From JAJRZX01 sp964407495 (GTDB lineage Bacteria; Desulfobacterota; GWC2-55-46; JADFVP01): a stretch of 13,146 bases of DNA. Position numbers and translations under genes: made by a program. Positions 6,801 to 13,146 of the stretch are shown piece after piece. The notes below the pieces were generated by a model. That model saw only the letters and a program-made list of their open reading frames with translations, ran no database searches and was not told the DNA's origin. The DNA is taken from the NCBI GenBank assembly GCA_964407495.1, contig CAYOVP010000052.1, positions 1-13,146 of the forward strand, in the 5' to 3' direction. Positions within the stretch are counted from its first letter, which is position 1; every line of letters begins with the position of its first letter.

Positions 6801-7227
6801 GGCGCGATAGAAGGGGCGTCCTCCTTACGAGCATGGCAGAGAAGGAATCTATGGTCTGGACGCGGAGCCTGGAGGGGTTCTCGAGTATCTTCCAGCCACG
6901 GGCCCTGTCCTGCAAAAGGGCCTCTTCTGCGAGTTTGAGCGTACGCCTCTCGCAGTGGTCCGCCGGGGTTGCGCCCGAGGCGGCCCTTTCCAGGGCTGCC
7001 ATTATGCGCCCGTGCATCTGGCCTGCGGCCTTTCTCGTAAAGGTAATGGCCAATATCTCCTCGGGCCTCCTGGCGTGAGCGAGGAGCACGAGAAAACGCT
7101 GGATGAGGAGCGTGGTCTTTCCAGAGCCTGCCGGGGCCTGGACAATAAAGGACCCGGCAGGGTCCAGGGCCTCTTCCCGCTCTCTCCTGTCAGGAGCTTC
7201 TCTCACTGGCTCAGTCTTCCCCGTCAT
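3847..7227 (-). CDS. AddA-like UvrD/RecB-family helicase-nuclease
   Basis: This 1126-residue protein is an ATP-dependent SF1A helicase fused to a RecB-type nuclease, the motor subunit of an AddAB-like complex that resects double-strand breaks for recombination. Helicase motifs appear in order: Walker A APAGSGKTT (31-39), Ia TFTRKAA (62-68), II DEFQDT (422-427), III VGDPMQSIY (453-461), IV LRTNFRS (489-495), V TIHGAKGLEF (765-774) and VI LLYVAATRA (838-846). The C-terminal nuclease has H956, E1028 or nearby, VIDRTFLDEDG (D1046), IIDYKTG (D1060, K1062) and Q1085 with a following Tyr, all intact. The start was placed at ATG 7227 because GGAG lies 6 nt upstream. ATG 7233 abuts that GGAG, and longer frames run through the preceding gene. 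It overlaps the AddB-like gene by 17 bp, implying translational coupling. Length is close to that of Bacillus AddA. The two subunits' nuclease domains would cut opposite strands. Confidence 0.93.
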   Translation of the reverse strand: MTGKTEPVREAPDRREREEALDPAGSFIVQAPAGSGKTTLLIQRFLVLLAHARRPEEILAITFTRKAAGQMHGRIMAALERAASGATPADHCERRTLKLAEEALLQDRARGWKILENPSRLRVQTIDSFSAMLVRRTPLLSRLGTEPSVTERPWPLYEEAARRTLALLEEESALGRDIMQLLRYNDNNAEDLLGKIEVMLAKRDQWLRHIAGGGQRPRLEDALQGLVEDALSRAAEAFPRGLEDDFCASARYAAEHVADGNEIRTLQGLTGLPAPRAANLGAWKAVAALLTTNARETAWRKPGGVNKRLGFPSEKTRAAVAAKEGFKDLLEALSDCKDLLAALSEVRRLPWPRYEEEDWKTLCALVNLLPEAVSQLNEVFMEEGVLDFPALSLGALEALGRPDMPTDLLLGLDNSISHILVDEFQDTSWTQIRLIEALTEGWVPGDGRTLFLVGDPMQSIYRFRDADVGLFLRSAREGLRGLRPRYIRLRTNFRSTAPLVDWVNRTIGPAFPPLEDPLRGAVAFAESESMVGRGGPGVSMRVYTRRDDEREAWDVLEIIRGLPPGSTKAVLGRTREHLRAIVERFRTEGLVFQAKDLEPLEERPVISDLLALERALLDPMDRVAWLAVLRAGWCGLGLADLHALLLGSGTGPVWGLLGDENRLRALSDDGRERVLRFHRTMSRAVSLKGRTSARRLLEGLWTALGGPALYGDDENAMAEAGRFFDIVETLDRTGEVLTAEVLTAQVKGLYAEASPAPENAVQVMTIHGAKGLEFDYVILPGFGKKARRPDSEILYWLERGEDLILAPMRKKGDDDSNHVYEYIRGVYAERQDLEDRRLLYVAATRAAKGLYLLGHAEEKEGRLKTVAGSFLRLIEFALEEKMILRPGETGERGRDVSGAPRASLLRRLALSWRLPEPAPPCRGASRPGPDQMARPLERPVFDWAGREARQVGTVVHGYLYRVAVEGLDRWDRERVVAERPAMEAMLRGLGLNRVEAGAGAKRCVEIVCKALADERGRWVLGAQREAGAEVALTGLLDGVVRRVVIDRTFLDEDGTRWIIDYKTGEHRGGSLERFLAQERERYRPQLEGYARLLLKASRGRAKGLLSSEGTIRKGLYYPAIPAWCEL

Positions 7228-9943
7228 CCTCATCTCCGTAGAGACCAAGTTCGAACCTTCGGCAGAGCATGGTAAGGTCGCAGTACCGGCAGGGAAACTC
7301 GTTTGCCCTGAGAAGAGGGTTCGGTTCCACCCGTGCCTCGCCGCGTATGAACTCCTCGGCAAGGGCGATAAGCGACTCCCGCCATCTTTCCCGCAGGTCG
7401 GCCCAGTTCTCAACGCCCTCCATCTTCTGCCTCCACCTCTCGTCACTCTCTATGGCCGTTAGCCCAGGCAGTATCCCCTCTTCCTCGCCAAGACCCACAA
7501 AGCGCGTACCCTTGAGCCTGAGGCTCGCAAAGGCCAGGGCATTGAACCCGCCGTCCATGGCATAGAGGAGCAACTGCGGCTCGCGCGGCCTGTCCGGAAG
7601 CCAGTCATCTTTTTTGCAGGCACTGGTCTTGTAATCGATTATTATCTTCCGCCCCCCCTCCACCTCGTCCACGCGGTCTATCCTCGCACCTATTGTAAGG
7701 CCGCCTACGTTTATATCCCGGCTCTTCTCCATCTCGGCGACAGAGAAGTCCCCGCGCCCGAGTTCCACTTCCATCCACTCCCCCAGCAATGCCTCCAGGC
7801 GCTCGGTCTCGAGTTCGAGCATCCTGGCCGGCACCCTCCTGCCTTCTTCCTTACCGAACCTCTCCACTGCCCTTGTCACTGCCTCTTTTATGAGAGAGGG
7901 CAGTCTTCCGTCCTCTGCGGCCTCGTGAAGGTGGCGCGAATCGCGGACACTGGTCCAGAAGTTTTCGAGCGCCTCGTGCACGAGCGAACCCCGCTCCAGG
8001 GCATCTATACCAGGGCCTGCGCCTCTCTGGCCCCTCGCCCCTAGCCTGTATATGGCAAAGGCCCTGAAGGGACAGGCCGACTGCTCCTTTATGATACCCG
8101 TACCGCCCCTGATGGTCTGGAGTTCCCTTGCCTCGAGGGGCACCCTCATGTTGTCGACAAAGACCTCGATACCAGCGCCCGTAGATTGGACACTCTGGCC
8201 CAGGCTGTGGCCCGTTGTGCAGGGCGGGTCTTTTATCAGGCCGGCCCCTTCTACTCCCAGGAGCGGACTTGGGCGAAGTTCCTTGCCATCTACCATGCGA
8301 GGATAACTCGCCACTACGAGGGGCGCGCTCCTTTTTATCCTCTCCAGGACCAGGCGCGCGAATTGGAGCGTCCTCTCGGGCGTTGAGCGCGGGAGCCCAG
8401 CCCTCTTCTGTTCTTCATATGGCAGGAAGGGGTTTGGCGATACCTCTTCCGGCAGGGCATCTTCATGTGCCCCGAGTATCCAGACAGAGTCGAACTCCAT
8501 GCCCGCGGCCTCGAGTATACCGAGCACCTCCACCGGGCGTTCGCCCTCGGACTGGGGCTGGTGAATGGTCTCTGCGGCAAGGGTGCGGACCTCTGCCAGC
8601 GCCTCTTGCCTGGTTATCCTTCCCATGAGGTCATCGAGGGTGCCCAGCGTGGCCAGAAGGCCCTGCCATGCCTCGAGGGCCTGGTACTCCCTGCTCGAGA
8701 GGGTAATACAGGGAGAAGGCCAGTTGAGGTCCTTGAGGAGGTCATCAAAAAACCTTGCCCACTCCGAGGGCAGGGCCCTCTCTGCGAGCCTTTCGTGCAG
8801 TGCCCCGGCCCAGCGCCGTAGCCTATCCGCAAAGAGACCTGCCAGGGGGCCTCCACCTCTCCCCGCCTCTCTGGCAAGGCCTTGCAGACCCGTCTCAGTC
8901 ACCTTCGCGGCCTTCAGTGCCTCGCCAAGGGCCGCAAGGTCCAGGGCCTCGGCCTCGTTGGCCAGAAAATAGGGGGTCGAGAGGGCCCTTATGAAGGACT
9001 CGGTCTCCTGCTTTCTTGGGCCAATGGATAGGAGGTCCAGTGCAGAGCGCACGATGGGCTCGAGGGAGAGAGGCGCCCCAAGAGAGATATTGAAGACTTC
9101 CTGTTCTGTTTCCCAGGGTATGACCGCTGAAGGGGAGAGTTCTGCCCTAAACTCGTTTATTACAACCTCCCTGTACCTCTCCAGTTCTGGTACTATGATA
9201 CCTATCCTCTCGCCGGCCTCGACCCTGGCCCTGGCCCACTGCGCCGCAGCGCGCGCCTCGGTGCGCATATCATCATACCCGTATATCTCTCTTGCCACTG
9301 GCCCTTCCCCAGGTATGAGGGAGCCTGGGGCATGGGGCCAGAAACCGACCCTGCATCCTGCGGTCTCGAGGGCGCAGAGCACCCCCTCCATGGCAGGCGT
9401 TACTTCGTCAAAGCCTGCTATGATCACCTCTTGCGGGGCCTGGGTCCTGCCACTGGCCAGGAGGGCCTCCACCTCGTCAAAGAGAGAGGCCTCGTCAGTA
9501 AAGCCTTGTGAAGCAAGAATGCGCTCATACTCTGCGAGCCACCTCCTGAAGGCCCGGGCTTCGTCTGTTAGATAGATGCTTTCCATGGAGAGGTCGAGGC
9601 AATACTTCTTCGTGAGTTCATAGGCCCTCGAGGCAAGACTGACCACTCCCTCTGGAAAGAGGACCTTGCTGGAGATTGCCTTGTCAGCGCTGATTATCTG
9701 CTTCCATATGGCACTGGAGCGGGCCCCGGTGAGCAAGGCCCTTGGTGGCCGGGAATCGGCCCAGAGAGACTTTAGCCAGGAAGAGAAGGGCATGACTCCC
9801 GGTGTCTTCCAGAGAACGCGGCCAGAGGCGACCTCGGCCTGCTCGAAGCGGGTAAGGAGGTATCGGGCAAGGCGCCTGTTGACAGTCAGTACTGGTATGC
9901 CCCTTGAAAGGGCAGAAATAAGGGTCTTCAGACTATCTGTCAT
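7211..9943 (-). CDS. AddB-like PD-(D/E)XK nuclease ('probable DNA repair protein' family, TIGR03623-like)
   Basis: This 910-residue protein reads like the TIGR03623 family, distant relatives of AddB. The N-terminus has VLTVNRRLARYLL (18-30) where AddB would have an ATP-binding loop, and no Walker A or DEAD-type motif was found, so the helicase half is probably catalytically dead. Other recognisable blocks are AGFDEVTPA (176-184), FNISLGAPL (284-292), ILEAAGMEFDSVWILG (476-491) and RPSPLL (557-562). The C-terminal nuclease has H656, a Glu near 737-739, ARIDRVD (D756), IIDYKT (D770, K772) and Q790. Four cysteines, C624 (SACPFRAF) and the C-terminal CX2CX5C (C885, C888, C894), match the AddB 4Fe-4S arrangement. 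ATG 9943 has GGA 7 nt upstream; ATG 9955 is an alternative. It precedes and overlaps the AddA-like gene and is presumably its partner. Confidence 0.9.
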   Translation of the reverse strand: MTDSLKTLISALSRGIPVLTVNRRLARYLLTRFEQAEVASGRVLWKTPGVMPFSSWLKSLWADSRPPRALLTGARSSAIWKQIISADKAISSKVLFPEGVVSLASRAYELTKKYCLDLSMESIYLTDEARAFRRWLAEYERILASQGFTDEASLFDEVEALLASGRTQAPQEVIIAGFDEVTPAMEGVLCALETAGCRVGFWPHAPGSLIPGEGPVAREIYGYDDMRTEARAAAQWARARVEAGERIGIIVPELERYREVVINEFRAELSPSAVIPWETEQEVFNISLGAPLSLEPIVRSALDLLSIGPRKQETESFIRALSTPYFLANEAEALDLAALGEALKAAKVTETGLQGLAREAGRGGGPLAGLFADRLRRWAGALHERLAERALPSEWARFFDDLLKDLNWPSPCITLSSREYQALEAWQGLLATLGTLDDLMGRITRQEALAEVRTLAAETIHQPQSEGERPVEVLGILEAAGMEFDSVWILGAHEDALPEEVSPNPFLPYEEQKRAGLPRSTPERTLQFARLVLERIKRSAPLVVASYPRMVDGKELRPSPLLGVEGAGLIKDPPCTTGHSLGQSVQSTGAGIEVFVDNMRVPLEARELQTIRGGTGIIKEQSACPFRAFAIYRLGARGQRGAGPGIDALERGSLVHEALENFWTSVRDSRHLHEAAEDGRLPSLIKEAVTRAVERFGKEEGRRVPARMLELETERLEALLGEWMEVELGRGDFSVAEMEKSRDINVGGLTIGARIDRVDEVEGGRKIIIDYKTSACKKDDWLPDRPREPQLLLYAMDGGFNALAFASLRLKGTRFVGLGEEEGILPGLTAIESDERWRQKMEGVENWADLRERWRESLIALAEEFIRGEARVEPNPLLRANEFPCRYCDLTMLCRRFELGLYGDEDDGED

Positions 9944-9955
9944 TGTATGGTCCAT

Positions 9956-10289
9956 ATTCCAAAGGAGCGCGGCCTTCTGGCAAGCGCCTGGCGCCCAATC
10001 TTCTGTAGGGTCGCGCCTTCCGGGGCCCCTGGTGTGCAGGGAAGAGGAACCAGGCTGGAGCGGGACGACCCTGAGGGGGTCTGTCTTTCTTCGAAGATGG
10101 CAGGAGGATCCGTAGCCTGCGCCTGCATGGGAAAGTTTTGTTCAACTCGAAAGAGTCGGAGATCAAGAAGGCCCTATCCCTGGTTTTACTTTAGGCCGCC
10201 AGGCACAAGATTGCCCAAGGTAAAGACAGCCCATGTATGAGATATGAAAACCTCGGCATGCAGCCAGTGGATTTCAAAAGGGAGCCACC
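9956..10289. other. Non-coding stretch between purA and the AddB-like gene
   Basis: About 335 bp with no convincing gene, promoter or terminator. A 62-codon minus-strand frame (9940-10128) ends in a 4-nt ATGA overlap with the ATG at 9943. It has no ribosome site, a low-complexity Pro/Ser/Arg composition and no recognisable motif, so it is not annotated. I saw no Rho-independent terminator behind purA, so read-through into the repair genes is possible. Confidence 0.5.
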
Positions 10290-11582
10290 TTACCCAAAGG
10301 GTTCATGAACTCTGATGGCCGCTTCCCTGCCCGCGCCCACGGAGACGAGATAGGCCTTTACGCCGCAGAGTTTTTCTATGCGTCTAATGAACTGGCGGGC
10401 CTTTGCGGGAAGGCGGCGGAAAGAGCGAATGCCCGTGGTGGGCGTGCACCAGCCCTCGAGTGTCTCGTACACTGGTCTGCAACGCTCCAGCACGGAGAGG
10501 TCTGTTGGAAACTCGGTGAGTATCTTTCGGCCAATGCGGTAGCCTGTACAGATCTTTATCTTCTTTACCGTGTCCAGGACATCGAGTTTGGTGATGATGA
10601 GTCCGTCGAGGCCGTTGACGCGAACGGCATAGCGAAGGGCCACGGCATCGAACCAGCCGCATCTTCTTGCGCGCCCCGTGGTTGCGCCGAACTCCTCGCC
10701 CTTTTCCCGGAGCCTCTCGGCGGCACGGCCCTTCAGTTCTGTTGGGAAGGGACCCTCGCCGACGCGAGTGGTGTAGGCCTTTACGACGCCGAGGACTCTG
10801 TGGAGGCGTGTCGGGCCTATGCCGCTGCCTGTGGCGGCCTGCCCGGCCACGGTGTTGCTGGATGTGACATAGGGGAAAGTGCCGTGGTCTATGTCGAGAA
10901 GCGTGCCCTGGGCCCCCTCGAAGAGTATCTTCTTTCCAGTGCGTATGGCCTTATCGAGAAAGAGAGAGGTGTCTGTTATGTGGCGCCCTATCTTGTCTGC
11001 AAACTGCCTGTAGCGGTGGTATATCTCGTAGACCTCGAAGCCGTCTCCATGGAGTACGTTCTCTATATAGTGGTTCTTGAAGAGGAGGTTGGTCTTGAGT
11101 TTTGTACGAAAGACAGATTCGTTGAGCAGGTCGCCGCACTTGATTCCGCAACGTGAGACCTTGTCTTCATATGCCGGGCCTATGCCGCGTTTTGTTGTGC
11201 CTATCTTGGAATCGCCTCGAAGGCGCTCGCGCGCGGCATCAAGGGTCTTGTGATAGGGCATGATGAGGTGTGCGTTCTGGCTGATGAGGAGAGAGTCGGG
11301 GTTGAAGCGGCCTCTGCGCTCGAGGACCTCTATCTCGGCTATGAGGACCTCGGGGTCTACGACCACTCCTGCTCCGATGACGCATGTCTTTCCCCTGTGG
11401 AGTATGCCAGAGGGCAGGAGGTGAAAGATGAACTTTTCTCCATCCACGATGACCGTGTGTCCAGCGTTGTTGCCGCCCTGAAAACGGACGATGATGTCGG
11501 CCTCTTCCGTAAGGATGTCGACTATCTTTCCCTTGCCCTCATCGCCCCACTGGGCGCCCACTATTACGATATTGTCGGCCAT
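10290..11582 (-). CDS. purA: Adenylosuccinate synthetase
   Basis: PurA joins IMP and aspartate using GTP to form adenylosuccinate, the first committed step to AMP, in the cytoplasm. The 430-residue length matches the family (E. coli 432). Visible motifs are the P-loop QWGDEGKGK (11-19, catalytic D14), GGNNAGHTV with catalytic H42, IGTTKRGIGPAY (127-138) for IMP binding, FEGAQGTLLDIDHGTFPYVT (221-240), TTTGRARRCGWFD with the switch-loop arginines (300-312, reading ATTGRARRCGWFD) and TKLDVLD (331-337) for guanine recognition. The ATG at 11582 follows GAGGT by 8 nt. hisZ lies 262 bp upstream on the same strand, a common pairing, with a hairpin-rich repeat mosaic between them. A long open frame on the opposite strand within this gene is an antisense shadow. 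Confidence 0.98.
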   Translation of the reverse strand: MADNIVIVGAQWGDEGKGKIVDILTEEADIIVRFQGGNNAGHTVIVDGEKFIFHLLPSGILHRGKTCVIGAGVVVDPEVLIAEIEVLERRGRFNPDSLLISQNAHLIMPYHKTLDAARERLRGDSKIGTTKRGIGPAYEDKVSRCGIKCGDLLNESVFRTKLKTNLLFKNHYIENVLHGDGFEVYEIYHRYRQFADKIGRHITDTSLFLDKAIRTGKKILFEGAQGTLLDIDHGTFPYVTSSNTVAGQAATGSGIGPTRLHRVLGVVKAYTTRVGEGPFPTELKGRAAERLREKGEEFGATTGRARRCGWFDAVALRYAVRVNGLDGLIITKLDVLDTVKKIKICTGYRIGRKILTEFPTDLSVLERCRPVYETLEGWCTPTTGIRSFRRLPAKARQFIRRIEKLCGVKAYLVSVGAGREAAIRVHEPFG

Positions 11583-11688
11583 GCCTCAGCACCTCGTTTT
11601 TTGACGGGTTTGACACTGTACCCCACCCAACCTTGCAAGTCTTCAATATTTCTCTGCTCTGGGCAGTACCACCTTCTGAGTTCTTCCA

Positions 11689-11818
11689 GCGGCCAGGGGG
11701 CCGCGGGAATTGGTTTTCTTTGCCCCGCTTTCTTTTTTCCAAAAGAAAGCGGGAGGTTTTCTTTGTCTTACCTTCTTTTTTCAAAGAGAAAGTTTTTTTA
11801 TATGCGGCCAGAGGCCGC
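11689..11818. repeat. Compact mosaic of hairpins and imperfect tandem repeats between hisZ and purA
   Basis: Two near-identical GC hairpins bracket the element: GCGGCC-AGGG-GGCCGC (11689-11704) and GCGGCC-AGA-GGCCGC (11804-11818). Between them are two tandem units with a period of 43 bp, starting at 11712 and 11755. Each begins GGTTTTCTTTG, and the first 38 positions agree at 31; most differences are transitions. The first unit contains a perfect 13-bp stem, CCCGCTTTCTTTT (11724-11736) with AAAAGAAAGCGGG (11741-11753), around a TTCC loop. The second unit folds into a weaker version. It resembles dispersed intergenic hairpin repeats (REP or MITE-like) rather than a regulatory RNA I can name. 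It may act as a terminator or processing site between hisZ and purA. Confidence 0.75.
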
Positions 11819-11844
11819 TTCTTTCTCTTTTGCTGCTCTTTGTT

Positions 11845-12861
11845 TCAGCCTTCTTCCGCGTCGACAAGGTCTATGGCGGCAACGACGTTTTCCGTCTCAA
11901 AGGCAAAGCCGGTTGCGGCTATGGGTTTGGAGCCGTATCTCTCGAGGAGGTGGTCGTAGCGCCCACCGCTCAGGAGCGGTTTACCGAAGCCAAGGGCAAA
12001 GCCCTCGAAGATGATGCCCGTATAATAATCGAATCCTCTGGCCTCGCCAAGGTCGATGGTCACAAGATCTGCGAGCCCTTTTGAGCGTATTATGCCAAGC
12101 ACCTCTTCGAGGTTGTCGAGCACGGCAAGGGCCGAACCATCGGCAACGAGGCCCCGCGCCTTTTCTATTACTTCCTCGCCGCCATAGAGGCCGGGAATTT
12201 CAAGGAGTGTCTTCTTGTCTGCGGCGCTTATGTCCGGGCCCGCCTGGTCGAGAACCTCACCGAGGCCAGAGGCGTCTTTCAGGGCCACGGCGTCTTTGAT
12301 ACCGGCCTGCACCTCGTCTTCTACGCCGAGGCCGGCAAGGACGTTCTTGAGGAAACTCACGTCTCCCATATCTATCTTGAAGTCAGTAAGGCCCACGGCC
12401 TTCAGGGCCTCGATAGCCAGGGTTATCATCTCTGCATCTGCCTCGGGGCTGGCCTTCTCGGAGATATATTCTGCGCCTATCTGGGGTATCTGGCGGAGTT
12501 TTGCACGGCCAAAGCCCACGTAACGGATGGCGTTGTCATTGTAATAGAGGCGAAGGGGCAGGGGGTGGTTGCGCATACGCGTGGCAACGAGGCGGGCCAC
12601 CTGGGGCGTAATGTCGGGACGCATGGCAAGGACGCGGCCTGTATTGGGGTCTATGAATTTCAGGACACGCTCCATGAGGTTGCCGCCCATGCCAAGGGCG
12701 AGGGTGTCCTCGTACTCGAGGAGGGGGGTGATGATCTTCTGAAAGCCCTGGCGCCTGAAGAGCGAACCAATGGTGGTGGTGACTTCTTCTATCTTCTGTG
12801 CCTCATCGGGCAGGATATCGCGAACGCCCTGAGGCAGGGATATGACGTTACGTGTCTTCAT
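11845..12861 (-). CDS. hisZ: ATP phosphoribosyltransferase regulatory subunit
   Basis: HisZ is a histidyl-tRNA synthetase paralogue that pairs with short-form HisG to make the first enzyme of histidine biosynthesis and mediates histidine feedback. The 338-residue protein has the class II synthetase-like core: LPQGVRDILPDE (9-20), the motif 2 region MRPDITPQVARLVATRM (80-96), ARGFDYYTG (274-282, the histidine-binding block) and the motif 3-like LLSGGRYDHLLERYG (296-310). The C-terminal anticodon-binding domain of true HisRS is absent, which, with length, distinguishes it from hisS. No hisG or other his gene is in the window; purA follows. The ATG at 12861 has no Shine-Dalgarno. A six-codon frame starting at 12878 ends in an ATGA overlap with it. 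The upstream 190 bp are rich in hairpins. Confidence 0.93.
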   Translation of the reverse strand: MKTRNVISLPQGVRDILPDEAQKIEEVTTTIGSLFRRQGFQKIITPLLEYEDTLALGMGGNLMERVLKFIDPNTGRVLAMRPDITPQVARLVATRMRNHPLPLRLYYNDNAIRYVGFGRAKLRQIPQIGAEYISEKASPEADAEMITLAIEALKAVGLTDFKIDMGDVSFLKNVLAGLGVEDEVQAGIKDAVALKDASGLGEVLDQAGPDISAADKKTLLEIPGLYGGEEVIEKARGLVADGSALAVLDNLEEVLGIIRSKGLADLVTIDLGEARGFDYYTGIIFEGFALGFGKPLLSGGRYDHLLERYGSKPIAATGFAFETENVVAAIDLVDAEEG

Positions 12862-12947
12862 GAAGAGGATTTTTTCATTAAGAGGATAAGGTGCGTGTTT
12901 CTTTATTCCTGATAAAAGATGGGTCTTCGCCGTGATGGAGATTTCCT

Positions 12948-13045
12948 GGTCTGCGTATCAGACCGTGCTGCCTGAAGATGTCCGGGTTCGGCCCCCTATG
13001 GCCGTGATCTTAAAGGCGGCGGTCCCACCAGGGGTGGAACCGCCG
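12948..13045. promoter_or_regulatory. Hairpin-rich region upstream of hisZ
   Basis: Three stem-loops lie in order: GGTCTG-CGTAT-CAGACC (12948-12964), CGGCC-N6-GGCCG (12989-13004) and a 13-bp stem at 13017-13029/13033-13045 with a 3-nt loop. The single mismatch in the long stem is C-A on the plus strand but a G-U wobble on the minus strand, which favours an RNA read toward hisZ. A perfect TTGACA lies further upstream at 13085-13090 (minus) without a good -10 at normal spacing. No U-tract follows any stem, so an attenuator is not demonstrated. Confidence 0.4.
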
Positions 13046-13117
13046 GATCTTCTTGTGACGGTTAAGTCGTTTTTTGAGTTGCGCTGTCAAGGGGCAAAGA
13101 GGAGCAGATTCTTTTTT

Positions 13118-13144
13118 GTTGGGTTTCGCTTTGCTCTACCCAAC
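13118..13144. repeat. Hairpin repeat at the right window edge
   Basis: GTTGGGT (13118-13124) and ACCCAAC (13138-13144) are perfect complements around a 13-nt loop rich in TTCGC/TTTGC. The layout resembles dispersed GTTGGGTTTCGC...ACCCAAC elements that I recall from intergenic DNA of several proteobacteria. The element may continue past the window. No gene is visible from 12862 to the end. Confidence 0.5.
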
Positions 13145-13146
13145 CT

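Noticed and set aside
7228..7446. 73-codon N-terminal extension of the helicase-nuclease gene up to ATG 7446
   Set aside because: It runs through the 3' end of the AddB-like gene in another frame, has an Arg/Gly/Pro-rich composition, and a better start with GGAG at proper spacing exists at 7227.
10305..11156. 283-codon plus-strand frame inside purA
   Set aside because: Antisense shadow of a highly conserved enzyme gene; no ribosome site or domain.
11804..11818. Rho-independent terminator of hisZ
   Set aside because: The GC hairpin is followed on the minus strand by ATATAAAAAAAC, an A-run instead of a U-run; only the plus strand has a T-rich tail, where no gene ends.
13031..13044. Plus-strand T-box leader for a gene beyond the right edge
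   Set aside because: The T-box-like sequence is fully paired in a hairpin, no specifier stem or terminator was seen, and no downstream gene is visible; only the minus-strand idea is kept, at low interest.
1..13146. CRISPR array, tRNA or rRNA gene, IS transposase
   Set aside because: No regularly spaced repeats, cloverleaf, rRNA-like stretch or transposase motif was found by eye on either strand.

Overview
The window looks like a scaffold from a metagenome-assembled or draft bacterial genome. It is fairly GC-rich, uses ATA (Ile) and AGG (Arg) codons heavily, and carries a 100-N assembly gap at 3657-3756. The gene content points to a Gram-negative bacterium: a signal-peptide protein, a Geobacter-like type IV pilin, a TatT/TPR-like envelope protein, a hisZ-purA pair, and an AddA-like helicase-nuclease beside a 'probable DNA repair protein' of the AddB type. 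Desulfobacterota or Nitrospirota is my best guess, but no rRNA or other decisive marker is present.

Left part (1-3640). On the minus strand lie the 5' part of a secreted protein (cut by the window edge), a possible 50-residue ORF, and a Crp/Fnr-family regulator. The regulator has a readable promoter whose -35 box overlaps a perfect inverted repeat. A second, CRP-geometry palindrome lies between the regulator and the genes downstream. Next comes a short-leader type IV pilin (minus strand) with a G-quadruplex-forming tract about 250 bp upstream. A plus-strand gene for an exported TPR/TatT-like protein follows, with a plausible sigma-70 promoter about 120 bp ahead of it. The assembly gap and a 23-bp direct repeat lie between this gene and the convergent helicase gene.

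Right part (3840-13146). Four genes on the minus strand read hisZ, purA, the AddB-like nuclease, then the AddA-like helicase-nuclease. The last two overlap by 17 bp and clearly form one double-strand-break-processing unit. Both have intact RecB-type nuclease motifs. Only the AddA-like subunit has helicase motifs, and the AddB-like subunit has the four cysteines expected for an Fe-S cluster. HisZ (histidine biosynthesis regulation) and PurA (AMP synthesis) are housekeeping genes, separated by a compact mosaic of hairpins and imperfect tandem repeats. The DNA upstream of hisZ is rich in hairpins, and another hairpin repeat touches the right edge.

No complete novel defence or mobile system is visible. 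The most interesting points are the Crp/Fnr operator architecture, the hisZ-purA repeat mosaic, and the G4 tract near the pilin gene.
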